64,000 nucleotides of DNA from assembly GCF_013282625.1 (NCBI RefSeq), contig NZ_CP054020.1, positions 2,108,001 to 2,172,000 of the forward strand. Direction: 5' to 3'. The position numbers were made by a program, and so were the translations under genes. The DNA comes from Thiomicrorhabdus xiamenensis (GTDB lineage Bacteria > Pseudomonadota > Gammaproteobacteria > Thiomicrospirales > Thiomicrospiraceae). This document shows positions 8,639-18,259 of this stretch, piece by piece (positions within the stretch are counted from its first letter, which is position 1; each line of letters starts with the position of its first letter). The notes below the pieces were generated by a model that was not told where the DNA came from, did not search any database, and saw nothing but the letters and a program-made list of their open reading frames with translations.

Positions 8639-9172
8639 TTGAAACTCGCAACATGCATACTCCTGCTTACAGCCTTCTTTTCTGCTCAAAGCCTGGCAAA
8701 TGACGCCGACGATAAGAAGCAGCAAATTGAAATCGGCAAACTTTACTACCAGAACCTGTTCGCTAACCAACCAGGAAAAAGCTATGAACTGCTTTCATCC
8801 AAGGACAAGGAATCCTTTAGCAAAGAACAATTCTCTCGAGTCATCGCTTTAAAAACGGCCGTTTTGGATAAAAACAGAGTGGTCACCATCAAAGGGGCAA
8901 GTATTACCGAATCCGATGACAACATGGCTGTGGTCCAGGTCTCGGCAGAACTCTCAACCCCGGGCACTAAGGAGGTAAAAACAGTCAAGGCAACGCAACT
9001 ACTGCTAAAAGAAAACAATGAATGGAAAGTGTATTCTGCGCACGCAATCGCATCAATCCTCATGCAAGCTAAATATGCATGCGATAAGGACACTTCTATC
9101 GCCAAGCAACTAAAAGAAGAAGGCTGCACCCTTTATTACGGAACAAAAAACCCGAACATAGAGCAAAAATAA
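8639..9172 (+). CDS. Exported protein of unknown function
   Basis: A 177-residue protein read from TTG, with AAGGA eight bases upstream. The first 20 residues form a typical Sec signal peptide (hydrophobic LATCILLLTAFFSAQ, cleavage after SLA). The mature part alternates helix and strand; the segment from about residue 80 to 130 ends in LLLKENNEWKVYSAHA, a pattern seen in small NTF2-like periplasmic domains, but I cannot name a family with confidence. Two Cys (in KYACDKD and EEGCTLY) could form a disulfide. It stands alone between the fmdB terminator and the convergent gene at 9338. Function unknown. Confidence 0.65.
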   Translation: MKLATCILLLTAFFSAQSLANDADDKKQQIEIGKLYYQNLFANQPGKSYELLSSKDKESFSKEQFSRVIALKTAVLDKNRVVTIKGASITESDDNMAVVQVSAELSTPGTKEVKTVKATQLLLKENNEWKVYSAHAIASILMQAKYACDKDTSIAKQLKEEGCTLYYGTKNPNIEQK

Positions 9173-9294
9173 TTAATTCGCTATCGGATGACAGGCACGG
9201 GCTTATAACATAGCGTGCTATTTATGAATCTGGAACTGGCGCTGAGAAGGTGAAGAAAACCGTATCATCAGAGTGTCTCCCTCTTCTCAAAGCG

Positions 9295-9314
9295 AAAAAA
9301 GCCCCTTAAAGAGG
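9295..9314 (-). terminator. Terminator downstream of the VWA gene
   Basis: Read on the minus strand, CCTCT-TTA-AGGGG (one G-T pair) forms a 5-bp stem followed by CTTTTTT. It lies 24 bases past the stop of the minus-strand gene. Confidence 0.6.
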
Positions 9315-9337
9315 AGTACACAGATCAAGGTAAGCAA

Positions 9338-11083
9338 TCAAGCCAGGAACGACTTAAAGACCTTTAAATAAAGCTTAGTCAGGATTTGCGGAAGCTTCTC
9401 CGCATGCTCGACCACCTCATAATGCCCTTTTCTGAAAATTTTCTGCACGTAATCGTCTGCATTCTTATCTAGAGAAAGGCAAAATGTCTTGCAACCGGTC
9501 GACTCAATGTCTTTAATCGCCACTGCGCTATCTTCAATCAAATACTGAGAGTCATACACATCGATATCAGAGGGCTGACCATCGGTAATCACCAGAATCA
9601 GTTTATGCCGCTCAGGACGTCGGCTGATTTTATGAAATGAATGCCTTAGTGCCGTACCCAGTCGCGTTGAATAAGCGGCTTTGGCCTGCCCCAAAGTAGC
9701 CAGAGAGCTTTCCGATTCGCCATCGAAGTCTTTAAAGTTGTAATAGGACACTTCACCACGGCCGTTGGAATTAAACCCCTGAATCGCATACGAATGCCCG
9801 AGACCGTCGAGCAACTGAGAAAGTACGACCGTGGAATCCAACGTTAGATCCAACACACTCTCGCCACCTTCCGCATGCTGATCGTTCATCGATTCAGATA
9901 AATCCAGCAACACCAGCAAGGACAGTTCGTGCTGACGTTCGCGGACGTGATCGATATAGATACGCGACTCCGAGGCCGCACCGCCTTTTTTCAATTCAAC
10001 CAGCTGATCGACAAGGGCCTCGAAATCGAGTTCCACACCATCTTCCTGCTTCTTTCTGCGATGCATCTGAGACTGATAGGATTGAATAATATGCTGCAGC
10101 TTGTTTACAAAGCTTCGATAGTGCTCTATCCGCTGTTCAAGCGCGTTTGAATCTTGTTCGTGGAAAGTAATTTCATCCAGCGAACACCACTTCTGCTTCC
10201 AGCGGGCGATCTTATAATCCCACTCGGGATAGGCAAACATTTCATGCGTCGGCGAATGTTTTAACAGTGAGGACTGAACCTCTTCATCGACGGTTGTAAA
10301 AACCAGCCCCTCAACCTCGCCGGCTCCCTCTTTATAACTGGAAACCGACTTACCATCCAGCACTTCTTCGTAACCGATTCCGGTAACGCTGACCGACTCG
10401 TCATCTCCGCTAGCCTGTTCACTTTGGGTCGCGACTTCTTCATAGGCATTCCACAGATAGGAATTATCATCGCGGTAATCAACCAGCCTGAATTCATCCC
10501 TTTCATTCATACTGATACGCATCTGACCGATATCGTTGGCCAGTGCGAGACCGATTGAACGGAAAAGCAATGGATTTTCGACATCCTCATCTACCGCCTG
10601 CTGAAAAAGCCGACGCGCTTTAGTGACAAAAGGATTGTCCTCGATATCCACCTCATTCACCAAGGCATAAGCGACGGCATAGGCGATCTCGGCAAACTGC
10701 AACGAGTTAGACGGCGTTTTAGTGAAATGCCTGCGGAAAAGCGAGCGCATACCCGGAAACACCTGAGACGCCAAATATTCCACTCTGGCATCTTCTAAAA
10801 GCGAAATCAGAACCAGTTGGCGATTATTCAAACCGGAGGAGTCTTGGGGTACGGAATACACAAGGTGTGCAGCCGCATGTAAAGCCGAACTCAAGAAGCG
10901 CTGACGGGCTTCTTTAAAGGTCTCAGCTTCAATAAATTCGGGAAGGAAAATGGTACCGGCTCTGACAAGCGGCACCATTTCATTATCGTTTAGAGGAAGC
11001 ACTCTGAATGAGCGCCCCCAGAAGGCTAATAATGTAAGTTCTAATTGACGCTGTACATCATTTAATAAAACGTGGTAACTCAT
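9338..11083 (-). CDS. NorD/CbbO-like von Willebrand factor A domain protein
   Basis: A 581-residue cytoplasmic protein. The N-terminal half resembles the NorD/CbbO family (ALHAAAHLVYS, LISLLEDARVEYLA). The C-terminal 190 residues are a VWA domain with the metal-ion site intact: DLSESMNDQ (D-x-S-x-S), the Thr in STRLGTALRH and the Asp in VITDGQPSD. NorD and CbbO normally act with a MoxR-type AAA+ partner (NorQ, CbbQ) to activate metalloenzymes or Rubisco; no such ATPase is in this window. The gene follows amiE after 25 bases on the same strand, so it is probably co-transcribed with it. A role in amidase assembly or activation is only an inference from position. The start lacks a clear ribosome site. 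Confidence 0.8.
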   Translation of the reverse strand: MSYHVLLNDVQRQLELTLLAFWGRSFRVLPLNDNEMVPLVRAGTIFLPEFIEAETFKEARQRFLSSALHAAAHLVYSVPQDSSGLNNRQLVLISLLEDARVEYLASQVFPGMRSLFRRHFTKTPSNSLQFAEIAYAVAYALVNEVDIEDNPFVTKARRLFQQAVDEDVENPLLFRSIGLALANDIGQMRISMNERDEFRLVDYRDDNSYLWNAYEEVATQSEQASGDDESVSVTGIGYEEVLDGKSVSSYKEGAGEVEGLVFTTVDEEVQSSLLKHSPTHEMFAYPEWDYKIARWKQKWCSLDEITFHEQDSNALEQRIEHYRSFVNKLQHIIQSYQSQMHRRKKQEDGVELDFEALVDQLVELKKGGAASESRIYIDHVRERQHELSLLVLLDLSESMNDQHAEGGESVLDLTLDSTVVLSQLLDGLGHSYAIQGFNSNGRGEVSYYNFKDFDGESESSLATLGQAKAAYSTRLGTALRHSFHKISRRPERHKLILVITDGQPSDIDVYDSQYLIEDSAVAIKDIESTGCKTFCLSLDKNADDYVQKIFRKGHYEVVEHAEKLPQILTKLYLKVFKSFLA

Positions 11084-11108
11084 GCATACATCGTCAATTC
11101 AGAGGAGC

Positions 11109-12152
11109 TTAGCGATGCTCGGTTGAAGTCTCTTCGTTAGGAATGCCGTCGATAGGACACTCTGCAGTTCCCACTGTCTTACGGGTAATCTTCTCAACCT
11201 GCTCTTTGGCTTTTTCAGGATCATTGATCCAAGTTGAATAGAACTCGTAAGGACACGCTGCCACACCCTGATCATCTTCACCGGAGTTGATCTTACCGGT
11301 GTAACCGCGGTGCAGAAGCTTGAACAGGTGGTTTTGAGACTGAGCGTTTTTACGGAAGTCACGGATTTGCGAAACGGATAGCTCGGCATACTGAATACCG
11401 TAATCTTCTTCACCACACTCACCCAGGGTATGACCGTCGAAACCGATAATCGCAGAGTGACCGAAGTAAGAGTAAACACCGTCGAAACCACTTGCGTTAG
11501 CAACCGCTACGTAAGTATTGTTCATCCAGGCCATCGCTTTAGAGACCATGACTTGCTGCTCTTTAGCCGGATACATGTAACCCTGACAACGAACCACCAG
11601 TTCGGCACCCTTCATCGCACAATCACGCCAGATTTCAGGATAGTTACCGTCATCACAGATAATCAGACTGATCATCATACCCTTAGGCCCTTCGGTAACA
11701 TAAGTCTTGTCACCTGGGTACCAACCTTCAACCGGACACCAAGGCATAATTTTTCTGTATTTCTGAACAATTTCACCTTCGTCATTAATCAGAATCAAAG
11801 TGTTGTATGGTGCCTTGTTAGGATGCTCTTCGTGCTGCTCACCGGTCAGGGAGAAAACACCCCAGGTTTTCGCTTTCTTACAAGCTTCAGAAAAAATTCG
11901 TGTTTCGTCACCAGGAATTGTCGACGCGGTGTCGTACATTTCCTTGGCGTCATACATAATGCCGTGAGTAGAGTACTCAGGGAAAATCACCAGATCCATC
12001 CCCGGTAGCCCCTGTTTCATGCCAATAATCATGTCGGCAATTTTCTGTGCGTTATCAAGCACTTCGGCCTTTGTATGCAGGCGCGGCATTTTATAGTTAA
12101 CAACCGCGACACCTACTGTATCGTTACTGGAAGAGATATCTCCATGTCTCAT
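11109..12152 (-). CDS. amiE: Aliphatic amidase
   Basis: Nitrilase-superfamily enzyme hydrolysing short aliphatic amides such as acetamide and propionamide to the acid and ammonia in the cytoplasm. The 347 residues follow Pseudomonas AmiE almost residue for residue ([27 protein letters not shown] at the start). The catalytic triad falls at the same numbers: Glu59 in FPEY, Lys134 in KYRK, Cys166 in [12 protein letters not shown]. The close relative AmiF (formamidase) is less likely from the N-terminal match. No amiB, amiC, amiR or amiS lies nearby; instead a VWA gene follows. The upstream region carries an NtrC dyad and a sigma-54-like element, pointing to nitrogen control rather than amide induction. 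Confidence 0.95.
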   Translation of the reverse strand: MRHGDISSSNDTVGVAVVNYKMPRLHTKAEVLDNAQKIADMIIGMKQGLPGMDLVIFPEYSTHGIMYDAKEMYDTASTIPGDETRIFSEACKKAKTWGVFSLTGEQHEEHPNKAPYNTLILINDEGEIVQKYRKIMPWCPVEGWYPGDKTYVTEGPKGMMISLIICDDGNYPEIWRDCAMKGAELVVRCQGYMYPAKEQQVMVSKAMAWMNNTYVAVANASGFDGVYSYFGHSAIIGFDGHTLGECGEEDYGIQYAELSVSQIRDFRKNAQSQNHLFKLLHRGYTGKINSGEDDQGVAACPYEFYSTWINDPEKAKEQVEKITRKTVGTAECPIDGIPNEETSTEHR

Positions 12153-12260
12153 GCTAATTCCCCATAAACTCTGAATTACTAATTAAAAACATTAAAACTG
12201 CGCTATCGTCGAAATGGGCAATAACTCTCAGCCCCAGCGCAGTACATAGGAACTATCAAT

Positions 12261-12276
12261 AACAAAAGACATGCCA
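12261..12276 (-). promoter_or_regulatory. Candidate sigma-54 promoter of amiE
   Basis: On the minus strand TGGCATGTCTTTTGTT resembles TGGCACG-N4-TTGCW with two mismatches. One of them changes the -12 GC to GT, which usually weakens such promoters. It lies about 110 bases before the amiE start and about 135 bases from the NtrC dyad, a plausible enhancer distance. Confidence 0.5.
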
Positions 12277-12409
12277 AGATCCTTTATTTCAAACCTGAGA
12301 CAAAAAAATAACTATCTAATTGATTTAAAAGAAAAAAATATCTTAAAGACAAAATAAGATATCCAGTGAAAAATTCAACACACATTACTACATGGTTGAA
12401 TGAGGGGCT

Positions 12410-12426
12410 TGCACCATAAAAGTGCA
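12410..12426 (-). promoter_or_regulatory. NtrC-binding site upstream of amiE
   Basis: TGCACC-ATAAA-AGTGCA matches the NtrC consensus TGCACC-N5-GGTGCA at 11 of 12 fixed positions. It sits about 260 bases upstream of the amiE start, beyond the sigma-54-like element. The rest of the 12153-12493 stretch is AT-rich and shows no reading frame of interest. Confidence 0.7.
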
Positions 12427-12493
12427 TTTAATTTCAAAAACGCAACACTCTCTGGAACACCTATTCTCAAAACACCACCCGATCTCCAAAAAC

Positions 12494-12520
12494 AAAAAAA
12501 CAGGCCGAAGCCTGTTTTTT
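12494..12520 (-). terminator. Terminator at the end of the urease operon
   Basis: AAAAAACAGGC-CGAA-GCCTGTTTTTT is a perfect inverted repeat with A and T runs on both sides, so it can work in either direction. It lies 15 bases past the stop of the minus-strand nickel permease gene. Confidence 0.92.
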
Positions 12521-12535
12521 AAGAGTCATTTGCCA

Positions 12536-13201
12536 TCAACTAAAGAGAAGATAGCCACCAACACCGATAGAGGTCACCCCCATAAGCGAATAACCGCCGC
12601 GCAGCAGCACTTTAGACTGCATCAGTTTTTGATTCAACAGCATGAGCGCAAAGCCGAAAACCACAAAGATAATGGCCACGCCCAAGGTAAAGCTAAAAAT
12701 CATCATCGAGCTAACCGCTTGCTCGGACAAGGCCGCTAACGACACCAGCATACCACGCGCACCGCCGATACCCATCAGCACACCCAGCGTTGCCGCCATT
12801 GCCCAACCCCTTTTAGTCACATCGGTCGTCTGCCCGTCGGCATGGCTGTGGGATTTTCCATACCAGATATGAATATGCTCACGGCCATCATGCGAGTGTT
12901 TGCTCAGGTGAATACGATCGGCAAGCACCAGATACAAAAGATAAGCCCCCATTATCATTAACAGCGAAACACCAGCAATATCACCCCAGGACAACAGATC
13001 CTCGGAAAGATCAAACTGCTGCAACAACAAGGCAAACAGATACAAGCTGACACCATGTCCAATGGCAAAACCGAGCGCCACCTTAAACACGCGACGGCGC
13101 TCACGACCAATCGAAAAATCAGCAATCGCCGTAAGATGATCCGGCCCGAAAGCGTGCAGCATGCCATAAAAGAAGACGATTAACAGGCCGGTTTCCAACA
13201 T
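12536..13201 (-). CDS. ureH: UreH-type nickel permease
   Basis: A 221-residue inner-membrane protein with about six hydrophobic segments. The first carries HAFGPDHLTAI, the H-x4-DH nickel-binding signature of the NiCoT/UreH superfamily, followed by FAIGHGVSLYL. The loop before the fourth segment is rich in His (HLSKHSHDGREHIHIWYGKSHSHADG), a likely metal-collecting region. Its start ATG overlaps the ureG stop as TGATG; a GTG just upstream is less likely. As last gene of the urease operon it probably supplies nickel for the active site. The name ureJ/hupE is used for similar neighbours; the HAFGPDH motif favours the UreH group. Confidence 0.82.
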   Translation of the reverse strand: MLETGLLIVFFYGMLHAFGPDHLTAIADFSIGRERRRVFKVALGFAIGHGVSLYLFALLLQQFDLSEDLLSWGDIAGVSLLMIMGAYLLYLVLADRIHLSKHSHDGREHIHIWYGKSHSHADGQTTDVTKRGWAMAATLGVLMGIGGARGMLVSLAALSEQAVSSMMIFSFTLGVAIIFVVFGFALMLLNQKLMQSKVLLRGGYSLMGVTSIGVGGYLLFS

Positions 13202-13803
13202 CACAACATCCCTTTTTCAACAATAAAGTCGACGACCGTCTGCAGACCATCGAGCTTTTTCAGATTGGTAAATACATATGGCTGTTCGCCGCGCTGCATT
13301 TTAGTATCGCGATCCATCACCTCCAGACTGGCACCGACATAGGGGGCTAAATCAGTCTTATTGATAATCAGCAAGTCCGACTGCGTAATACCCGGCCCGC
13401 CTTTACGAGGAAGTTTATCGCCAGCCGCAACATCAATGACATACAAAGTCAGATCAGAGAGTTCCGGACTGAATGTCGCGCTCAGGTTATCGCCGCCGGA
13501 TTCGATAATCACCATATCAAGGCTATCGAACTTTTCCTGAAGCTCTTCGATCGCGGTTAGATTCATCGACGCGTCTTCGCGAATCGCCGTATGCGGACAA
13601 CCACCGGTTTCAACCCCGACAATACGCTCTTCATCCAAGGCGTTCTGTCGAATCAGGATCTGCTGATCTTCCTTGGTATAGATATCGTTCGTCACAACGG
13701 CAATATTGTAATCGTCGCGCATTGCCTTACATAACATCTCAATCAGAGCTGTTTTTCCCGAACCAACCGGCCCGCCAATTCCCAATCTCAAAGGACCTTT
13801 CAT
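13201..13803 (-). CDS. ureG: Urease accessory GTPase UreG
   Basis: SIMIBI-class GTPase (200 residues) that drives nickel insertion into urease. The P-loop is [16 protein letters not shown], switch regions include [13 protein letters not shown] and the metal-binding CPH motif in [13 protein letters not shown], and the base-recognition motif is NKTDLAP. Length and motifs are standard. It starts 18 bases after ureF and overlaps the permease gene by one base. Confidence 0.97.
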   Translation of the reverse strand: MKGPLRLGIGGPVGSGKTALIEMLCKAMRDDYNIAVVTNDIYTKEDQQILIRQNALDEERIVGVETGGCPHTAIREDASMNLTAIEELQEKFDSLDMVIIESGGDNLSATFSPELSDLTLYVIDVAAGDKLPRKGGPGITQSDLLIINKTDLAPYVGASLEVMDRDTKMQRGEQPYVFTNLKKLDGLQTVVDFIVEKGML

Positions 13804-13821
13804 GCGTACTCCATCGCTTTC

Positions 13822-14487
13822 TTATGAACGAAATAATCGTGAATATTGAATTTCATGCCTGGCACTGAGAATGGCGTAATTCGGCAAACTCATCCCCAAA
13901 GCATCTTTTGGTAAATTTTGCGCCGTTTCAACCGCTTCCAGCACAACTTCGTCTAATTCGAGCATCATCACCTGGGCCTGCGTCTGACCGATCGAACAGA
14001 GCTTCAACAATGCGGCAATCTGGTTTTCAAGCCAACTCCAGGCAAAAGCGGTCAATGCCTGCTGCAGATCAACCCGCCAAGCCTGGGCAAAGCGGGCATA
14101 AACCACGGGAAATGAAGTCTTGCGGTTAAACCGATCCTCGATCGGCACGCCCATCGGCTCTGCCAGCCGTAGCAGAGCGCGACTCAAATGGGTATCTTCC
14201 TGCAAAAGTTCCTCGGTCTCTCTCAGCGCCCGACTGGTCTTGGCCAGTACATTAAGCTGCGTATAATCCTCTTGCTCCCAAAGCGCATAGGCCTGAGCAA
14301 TCACGGCCAAATCATTGTTAGCCAGCGAATGCCTGAGTAGCAAAGTCATCCATGCCTTGGCTTGCCCAATATCCGCAATCTGACCTTGATGAACCGCAGC
14401 CTCCAAGCCTTGCGAATAGGCGTAGGTACCAATCGGCAAACTCGGACTATTGAGTTGCAGGAGCCTGAGGAGTTTTTGTTGTGACAC
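13822..14487 (-). CDS. ureF: Urease accessory protein UreF
   Basis: A 221-residue helical protein of the UreF family, the link between UreD on apo-urease and UreG. The family N-terminus LLRLLQLNSPSLPIGTYAYSQGLEAAVHQG is clear. The start is GTG with only a weak ribosome site (GGGG further upstream), so its expression may depend on translation of ureE, whose stop is 16 bases before. Confidence 0.94.
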   Translation of the reverse strand: MSQQKLLRLLQLNSPSLPIGTYAYSQGLEAAVHQGQIADIGQAKAWMTLLLRHSLANNDLAVIAQAYALWEQEDYTQLNVLAKTSRALRETEELLQEDTHLSRALLRLAEPMGVPIEDRFNRKTSFPVVYARFAQAWRVDLQQALTAFAWSWLENQIAALLKLCSIGQTQAQVMMLELDEVVLEAVETAQNLPKDALGMSLPNYAILSARHEIQYSRLFRS

Positions 14488-14503
14488 TCGTAAACCCCGT
14501 TAA

Positions 14504-15001
14504 TCAGTGATGATGGTGGTGTTCATGGCTGTGCGCATGTGCATGAGAGTGCTCATGTCCGCCGTGATGATGACCGCCCCCATAAGCACCGCTCTCCGGC
14601 TGGAAACTTGCCATTTCGGAGGTAACCGTTCCGCCGAGCTGGCGCACCATATCATCCAGAACATGGTCGTGCACATAGCGCAACCATTCCGGCTCGACCT
14701 GCAAAGGAACATGGCGATTCCCCAGATGATAGGCAATGCGTAACAGCAGATGGGTGTCGGGCGCTGTAATCGTCGAGACCGATTCCAAGGCTGCTTTAAC
14801 GACAACGCTTTCCCCCTGCTGGTTACTCAGCACATCGCCCTCACGCAACACCGTACCGCGCGGCAAGAACAACCCAACCTCTTCTCCACTGTCCAGAGAG
14901 GCTTTTAAACGGCTTTTCTCGCGCTGACTGAAACTCAGCGTCAAGGTTCCAAGATTCAAATCATCTTGTTTCGCCTGATTAACAACAAAAAACTCTTTCA
15001 T
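14504..15001 (-). CDS. ureE: Urease accessory nickel metallochaperone UreE
   Basis: A 165-residue protein. The N-terminal domain is UreE-like (LTLSFSQREKSRLKASLDSGEEVGLFLPRG), the central domain has the metal-site block AYHLGNRHVPLQVEP, and the C-terminus is a His-rich tail (GGGHHHGGHEHSHAHAHSHE and five more His) that binds several nickel ions. The tail resembles that of Klebsiella UreE. A clear AAGGAA site precedes the ATG. Confidence 0.96.
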   Translation of the reverse strand: MKEFFVVNQAKQDDLNLGTLTLSFSQREKSRLKASLDSGEEVGLFLPRGTVLREGDVLSNQQGESVVVKAALESVSTITAPDTHLLLRIAYHLGNRHVPLQVEPEWLRYVHDHVLDDMVRQLGGTVTSEMASFQPESGAYGGGHHHGGHEHSHAHAHSHEHHHHH

Positions 15002-15012
15002 AAACGATTTCC

Positions 15013-16722
15013 TTAAAACAAAAAGTAGCGCTGAGCCAGTGGCAACTGGTCAAAAGGCTCGCAAATGATCAATTCACCATCCACCTTCACTTCATAGGTT
15101 TCCGGGTCAACCGTAATATTCGGCATCAAATCATTCAGAACCATATCCTGCTTGCGGATATTGCGCGTATTACGCACAGGCTTGACGATCTTCTGCAGCT
15201 TCAATTTATCCGCAATCCCGTCCTCATAGGCCGTCTGCGAGACAAATGTAATCGAAGTATTGCTCATCGAAGGCCCTTGAGCGGCAAACATGCCTCTATA
15301 GTGAACCGGCTGAGGAGTTGGAATCGAGGCATTGATATCCCCCATCGGCGCTGCGGCAATCATGCCGCCCTTGATAATCATTGAAGGCTTAGCTCCGAAA
15401 AAGGCCGGTTTCCACAGCACCAGATCGGCAAATTTTCCGACTTCGACCGAGCCGACATAATCGGCAATACCATGAGTGATTGCCGGGTTGATAGTGTATT
15501 TCGCGACATATCGCTTGGCGCGGAAGTTATCGCAATCCCCACCCTCATCTTCAGGCAGAGCGCCTCTCTGAACCTTCATCTTGTGCGCCGTCTGCCAGGT
15601 ACGGGTAACCACTTCTCCGACTCGACCCATTGCCTGCGAATCGGAAGAAATCATCGAAAACGCGCCCAGATCATGCAGAATATCCTCTGCCGCAATGGTT
15701 TCGCGACGGATTCTGGACTCGGCAAAAGCGACATCTTCGACAATATTCGGATCAAGGTGATGGCACACCATCAACATATCGAGATGCTCGTCAATCGTAT
15801 TCACTGTAAACGGGCGCGTCGGATTAGTTGAGGAAGGCAAGACATTCGGCAGCTTACAGGCCACGATAATATCCGGGGCGTGCCCGCCTCCGGCACCTTC
15901 CGTATGATAAGTATGGATAACACGATCTTTCAGGGCAGCAATCGTCTCTTCGACAAAACCGGATTCATTCAAGGTATCCGTATGAATAGCAACCTGTATA
16001 TCGTAGTCTTCGGCAACCGACAGACAGTTATCGATAGCGGCAGGCGTGCTGCCCCAATCTTCATGCAGTTTCAGTCCGATAGCACCGGCTTCCACCTGCT
16101 CGATCAACGGATCGGGAAGCGACACATTCCCCTTGCCGAGAAAACCAAGATTCATTGGAAAAGATTCTGCGGACCGTAGCATCTGATGAAGATACCAAGG
16201 GCCTGGAGTACAAGTCGTTGCATTAGTACCGGCCGCAGGACCGGTTCCACCGCCGATCATGGTCGTTACTCCGGACATAAGCGCTTCTTCAATCTGTTGC
16301 GGACAGATAAAGTGGATATGCGCATCGATACCACCTGCGGTCAGGATCTGACCTTCTCCGGCAATCACTTCCGTTCCGGCACCGATCTCAAAATCCACTC
16401 CCGGCTGAACATCCGAATTACCGGCTTTACCGATGGCGGCAATATTTCCATCCTTAATACCGACATCGGCTTTAACGATTCCCCAGGTATCCAGGATCAA
16501 CGCATTGGTAATAACGGTATCCATAACCCTGTCAGAACAGGCCTGTCCCTGCCCCATACCATCGCGGATAACCTTACCGCCACCGAATTTGACCTCTTCG
16601 CCGTATAAAGTGTAATCCTGCTCGACCTTGATCCACAGCTCGGTATCGCCCAGACGCACCTTGTCGCCGACAGTCGGGCCATACATCTCGCTGTAAGCTT
16701 TTCGATCCAATTTATAACTCAT
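15013..16722 (-). CDS. ureC: Urease alpha subunit
   Basis: Catalytic subunit (569 residues) hydrolysing urea to ammonia and carbamate at a di-nickel site in the cytoplasm. Nickel ligands and active-site motifs are intact: HIHFICPQQ, the lysine that becomes carbamylated in [38 protein letters not shown], and the flap MVCHHLDP with its Cys and His. The start ATG overlaps the ureB stop. Subunit split (UreA, UreB, UreC) is the usual bacterial three-chain form. Confidence 0.98.
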   Translation of the reverse strand: MSYKLDRKAYSEMYGPTVGDKVRLGDTELWIKVEQDYTLYGEEVKFGGGKVIRDGMGQGQACSDRVMDTVITNALILDTWGIVKADVGIKDGNIAAIGKAGNSDVQPGVDFEIGAGTEVIAGEGQILTAGGIDAHIHFICPQQIEEALMSGVTTMIGGGTGPAAGTNATTCTPGPWYLHQMLRSAESFPMNLGFLGKGNVSLPDPLIEQVEAGAIGLKLHEDWGSTPAAIDNCLSVAEDYDIQVAIHTDTLNESGFVEETIAALKDRVIHTYHTEGAGGGHAPDIIVACKLPNVLPSSTNPTRPFTVNTIDEHLDMLMVCHHLDPNIVEDVAFAESRIRRETIAAEDILHDLGAFSMISSDSQAMGRVGEVVTRTWQTAHKMKVQRGALPEDEGGDCDNFRAKRYVAKYTINPAITHGIADYVGSVEVGKFADLVLWKPAFFGAKPSMIIKGGMIAAAPMGDINASIPTPQPVHYRGMFAAQGPSMSNTSITFVSQTAYEDGIADKLKLQKIVKPVRNTRNIRKQDMVLNDLMPNITVDPETYEVKVDGELIICEPFDQLPLAQRYFLF

Positions 16723-17036
16723 GCATCCTCCCCAAGCGGTCCCATGACTTTCTGTTGAAAACCGTAAACTTTGCGTTTACCGCCAATGGCAACCAACTCG
16801 ACTTTGCGAACCTGCCCCGGCTCGAATCGCACGGCTGTTCCCGCCGGAATATTCAAGCGAAATCCCTTGGCCATTTCCCGGTCAAACTGTAATGCCGGAT
16901 TTACTTCATAAAAGTGGTAATGCGACCCAACCTGAACAGGACGGTCCCCCGCATTGGCGATTTCAAGCGTAACCACCTCTCGGCCGACATTCAGCTCTAC
17001 GTCACCTTCGGCGACTAAAATCTCTCCCGGAATCAT
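16719..17036 (-). CDS. ureB: Urease beta subunit
   Basis: A 105-residue structural subunit of urease. It starts [16 protein letters not shown], with [17 protein letters not shown] and the C-terminal KRKVYGFQ, all characteristic. A GGAGG site lies just upstream of the ATG, and the end overlaps ureC by four bases (ATGA). Confidence 0.97.
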   Translation of the reverse strand: MIPGEILVAEGDVELNVGREVVTLEIANAGDRPVQVGSHYHFYEVNPALQFDREMAKGFRLNIPAGTAVRFEPGQVRKVELVAIGGKRKVYGFQQKVMGPLGEDA

Positions 17037-17045
17037 CTCGACCTC

Positions 17046-17348
17046 CTATACAATTGGCTGATGCACGGTAACAAGCTTGGTTCCATCCGGAAAAGTCGCT
17101 TCTACCTGTACTTCATCGATCATTTCGGGGACACCATCCATCACCTGTTCCCGACTTAGGACCGTGGTTCCAAAATCCATCAGTTCGGCAACCGTTCTTC
17201 CATCCCGGGCACCTTCCAATATCGCACAACTAATCAGCGCAATCGCTTCCGGATAGTTCAATTTCAGGCCGCGGGCGAGCCTGCGTTCTGCAACCAGACC
17301 TGCCGTAAACAGCAACAACTTATCTTTTTCTCTTGGTAAAAGCTCCAC
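17046..17348 (-). CDS. ureA: Urease gamma subunit
   Basis: A 100-residue subunit with the standard sequence [39 protein letters not shown] and the conserved [17 protein letters not shown] near the end. The start codon is GTG behind a strong AAGGAGG site; this is supported by family alignment of the MEL-PREKDK start. Confidence 0.97.
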   Translation of the reverse strand: MELLPREKDKLLLFTAGLVAERRLARGLKLNYPEAIALISCAILEGARDGRTVAELMDFGTTVLSREQVMDGVPEMIDEVQVEATFPDGTKLVTVHQPIV

Positions 17349-17385
17349 TCCGCCTCCTTATAACCTTACTTAACGAATACCGATC

Positions 17386-18225
17386 CTAAGTCTTCCAAAT
17401 TCTCGGATAGACCGGAGGAACGCCAATTACTAAAGACCTTGAAATCTCCCAAGCGCGTATCAAGCGACTTTTCAAATCATCGAGATCAGAATCCAATGTT
17501 CGTAAAACCAACACTTCATCGACCAGTGAAATGCCGCACGAAACCGACCACGCCTCCTCAAGCAGCAGCGAGCGAATTTCTTTAAGAATGTTTTTATCCG
17601 CATGATAAAAAAGCATAGTCGCCATCAGCGTCTGTGCATCAAGGGAAAAAGGACTGCTTAAAAGTTCCGATTGGCCCGAGAACACAAACCGGTCGATAAA
17701 AATCGGTTCTTCATGCAAATTGATCGTCAAACTCTGAACCAGCTGACCGTTCTCGAATGCTTCTTGCATGGCTGGACGGCCCAAGCCGACGATATCCCAG
17801 GCAATCAACCGGCAATTTGTATCGTGCAAATTAAAGACCAGACTGTTCTTGACACTGGAGCGGTCGAAAAACAGGGTTTCCTGAGGCAGCCATTCAAGCT
17901 CACATCCGCCCGATACTTCGACCGTTTGAGTTTGACAGGCTGTTTTGCCCAGACTCCGATAGAATTTCGTTGCCGCAGGCGTACTGATCAAAGCCTTGGA
18001 GTCAGGCTGCATATCGACATTTAACGACAACTGGTCGCCGGCAACGACGCCGCCCGGCGGGTGAATGACCAGAATCGTCGGTCGATCTTCTTCCTGATAG
18101 TAAGGCCGTTGCAGTACAAGAGGACCAAAGTGTTTCTTATCTTTTACAACGGTTTTATTCCATCGGTTAACCAATGAAAAAGATAAAAAACCTTTCCATC
18201 CCTGATTCAGTGAGGTATTAATCAT
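17386..18225 (-). CDS. ureD: Urease accessory protein UreD
   Basis: A 279-residue accessory protein that binds apo-urease and lets UreF/UreG load nickel. Family motifs are GPLVLQRPYYQEE, HPPGGVVAGDQLSLNVD and TPAATKFYRS. It is the first gene of the urease operon. The ATG lies only 7 bases from the terminator hairpin behind the porin gene and I find no ribosome-binding site, so either initiation is inefficient or the start context is unusual. A promoter for the urease genes is not visible between the porin and ureD; read-through from the porin gene is possible. Confidence 0.94.
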   Translation of the reverse strand: MINTSLNQGWKGFLSFSLVNRWNKTVVKDKKHFGPLVLQRPYYQEEDRPTILVIHPPGGVVAGDQLSLNVDMQPDSKALISTPAATKFYRSLGKTACQTQTVEVSGGCELEWLPQETLFFDRSSVKNSLVFNLHDTNCRLIAWDIVGLGRPAMQEAFENGQLVQSLTINLHEEPIFIDRFVFSGQSELLSSPFSLDAQTLMATMLFYHADKNILKEIRSLLLEEAWSVSCGISLVDEVLVLRTLDSDLDDLKSRLIRAWEISRSLVIGVPPVYPRIWKT

Positions 18226-18232
18226 TTTGAAT

Positions 18233-18259
18233 AAAAAAAGGAGCCGCAGCCCCTTTTTT
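18233..18259 (-). terminator. Terminator between torF-like porin and ureD
   Basis: AAAAAAGGGGC-TGCG-GCTCCTTTTTT on the minus strand (one G-T pair) with a T-run. It ends 7 bases before the ureD start codon and lies 26 bases after the porin stop. Confidence 0.75.

Noticed and set aside
12422-12739. Plus-strand open frame of 105 codons at the urease operon end
   Set aside because: It runs through the NtrC site, the terminator and the 3' end of the nickel permease gene in the opposite direction; it is a shadow frame.
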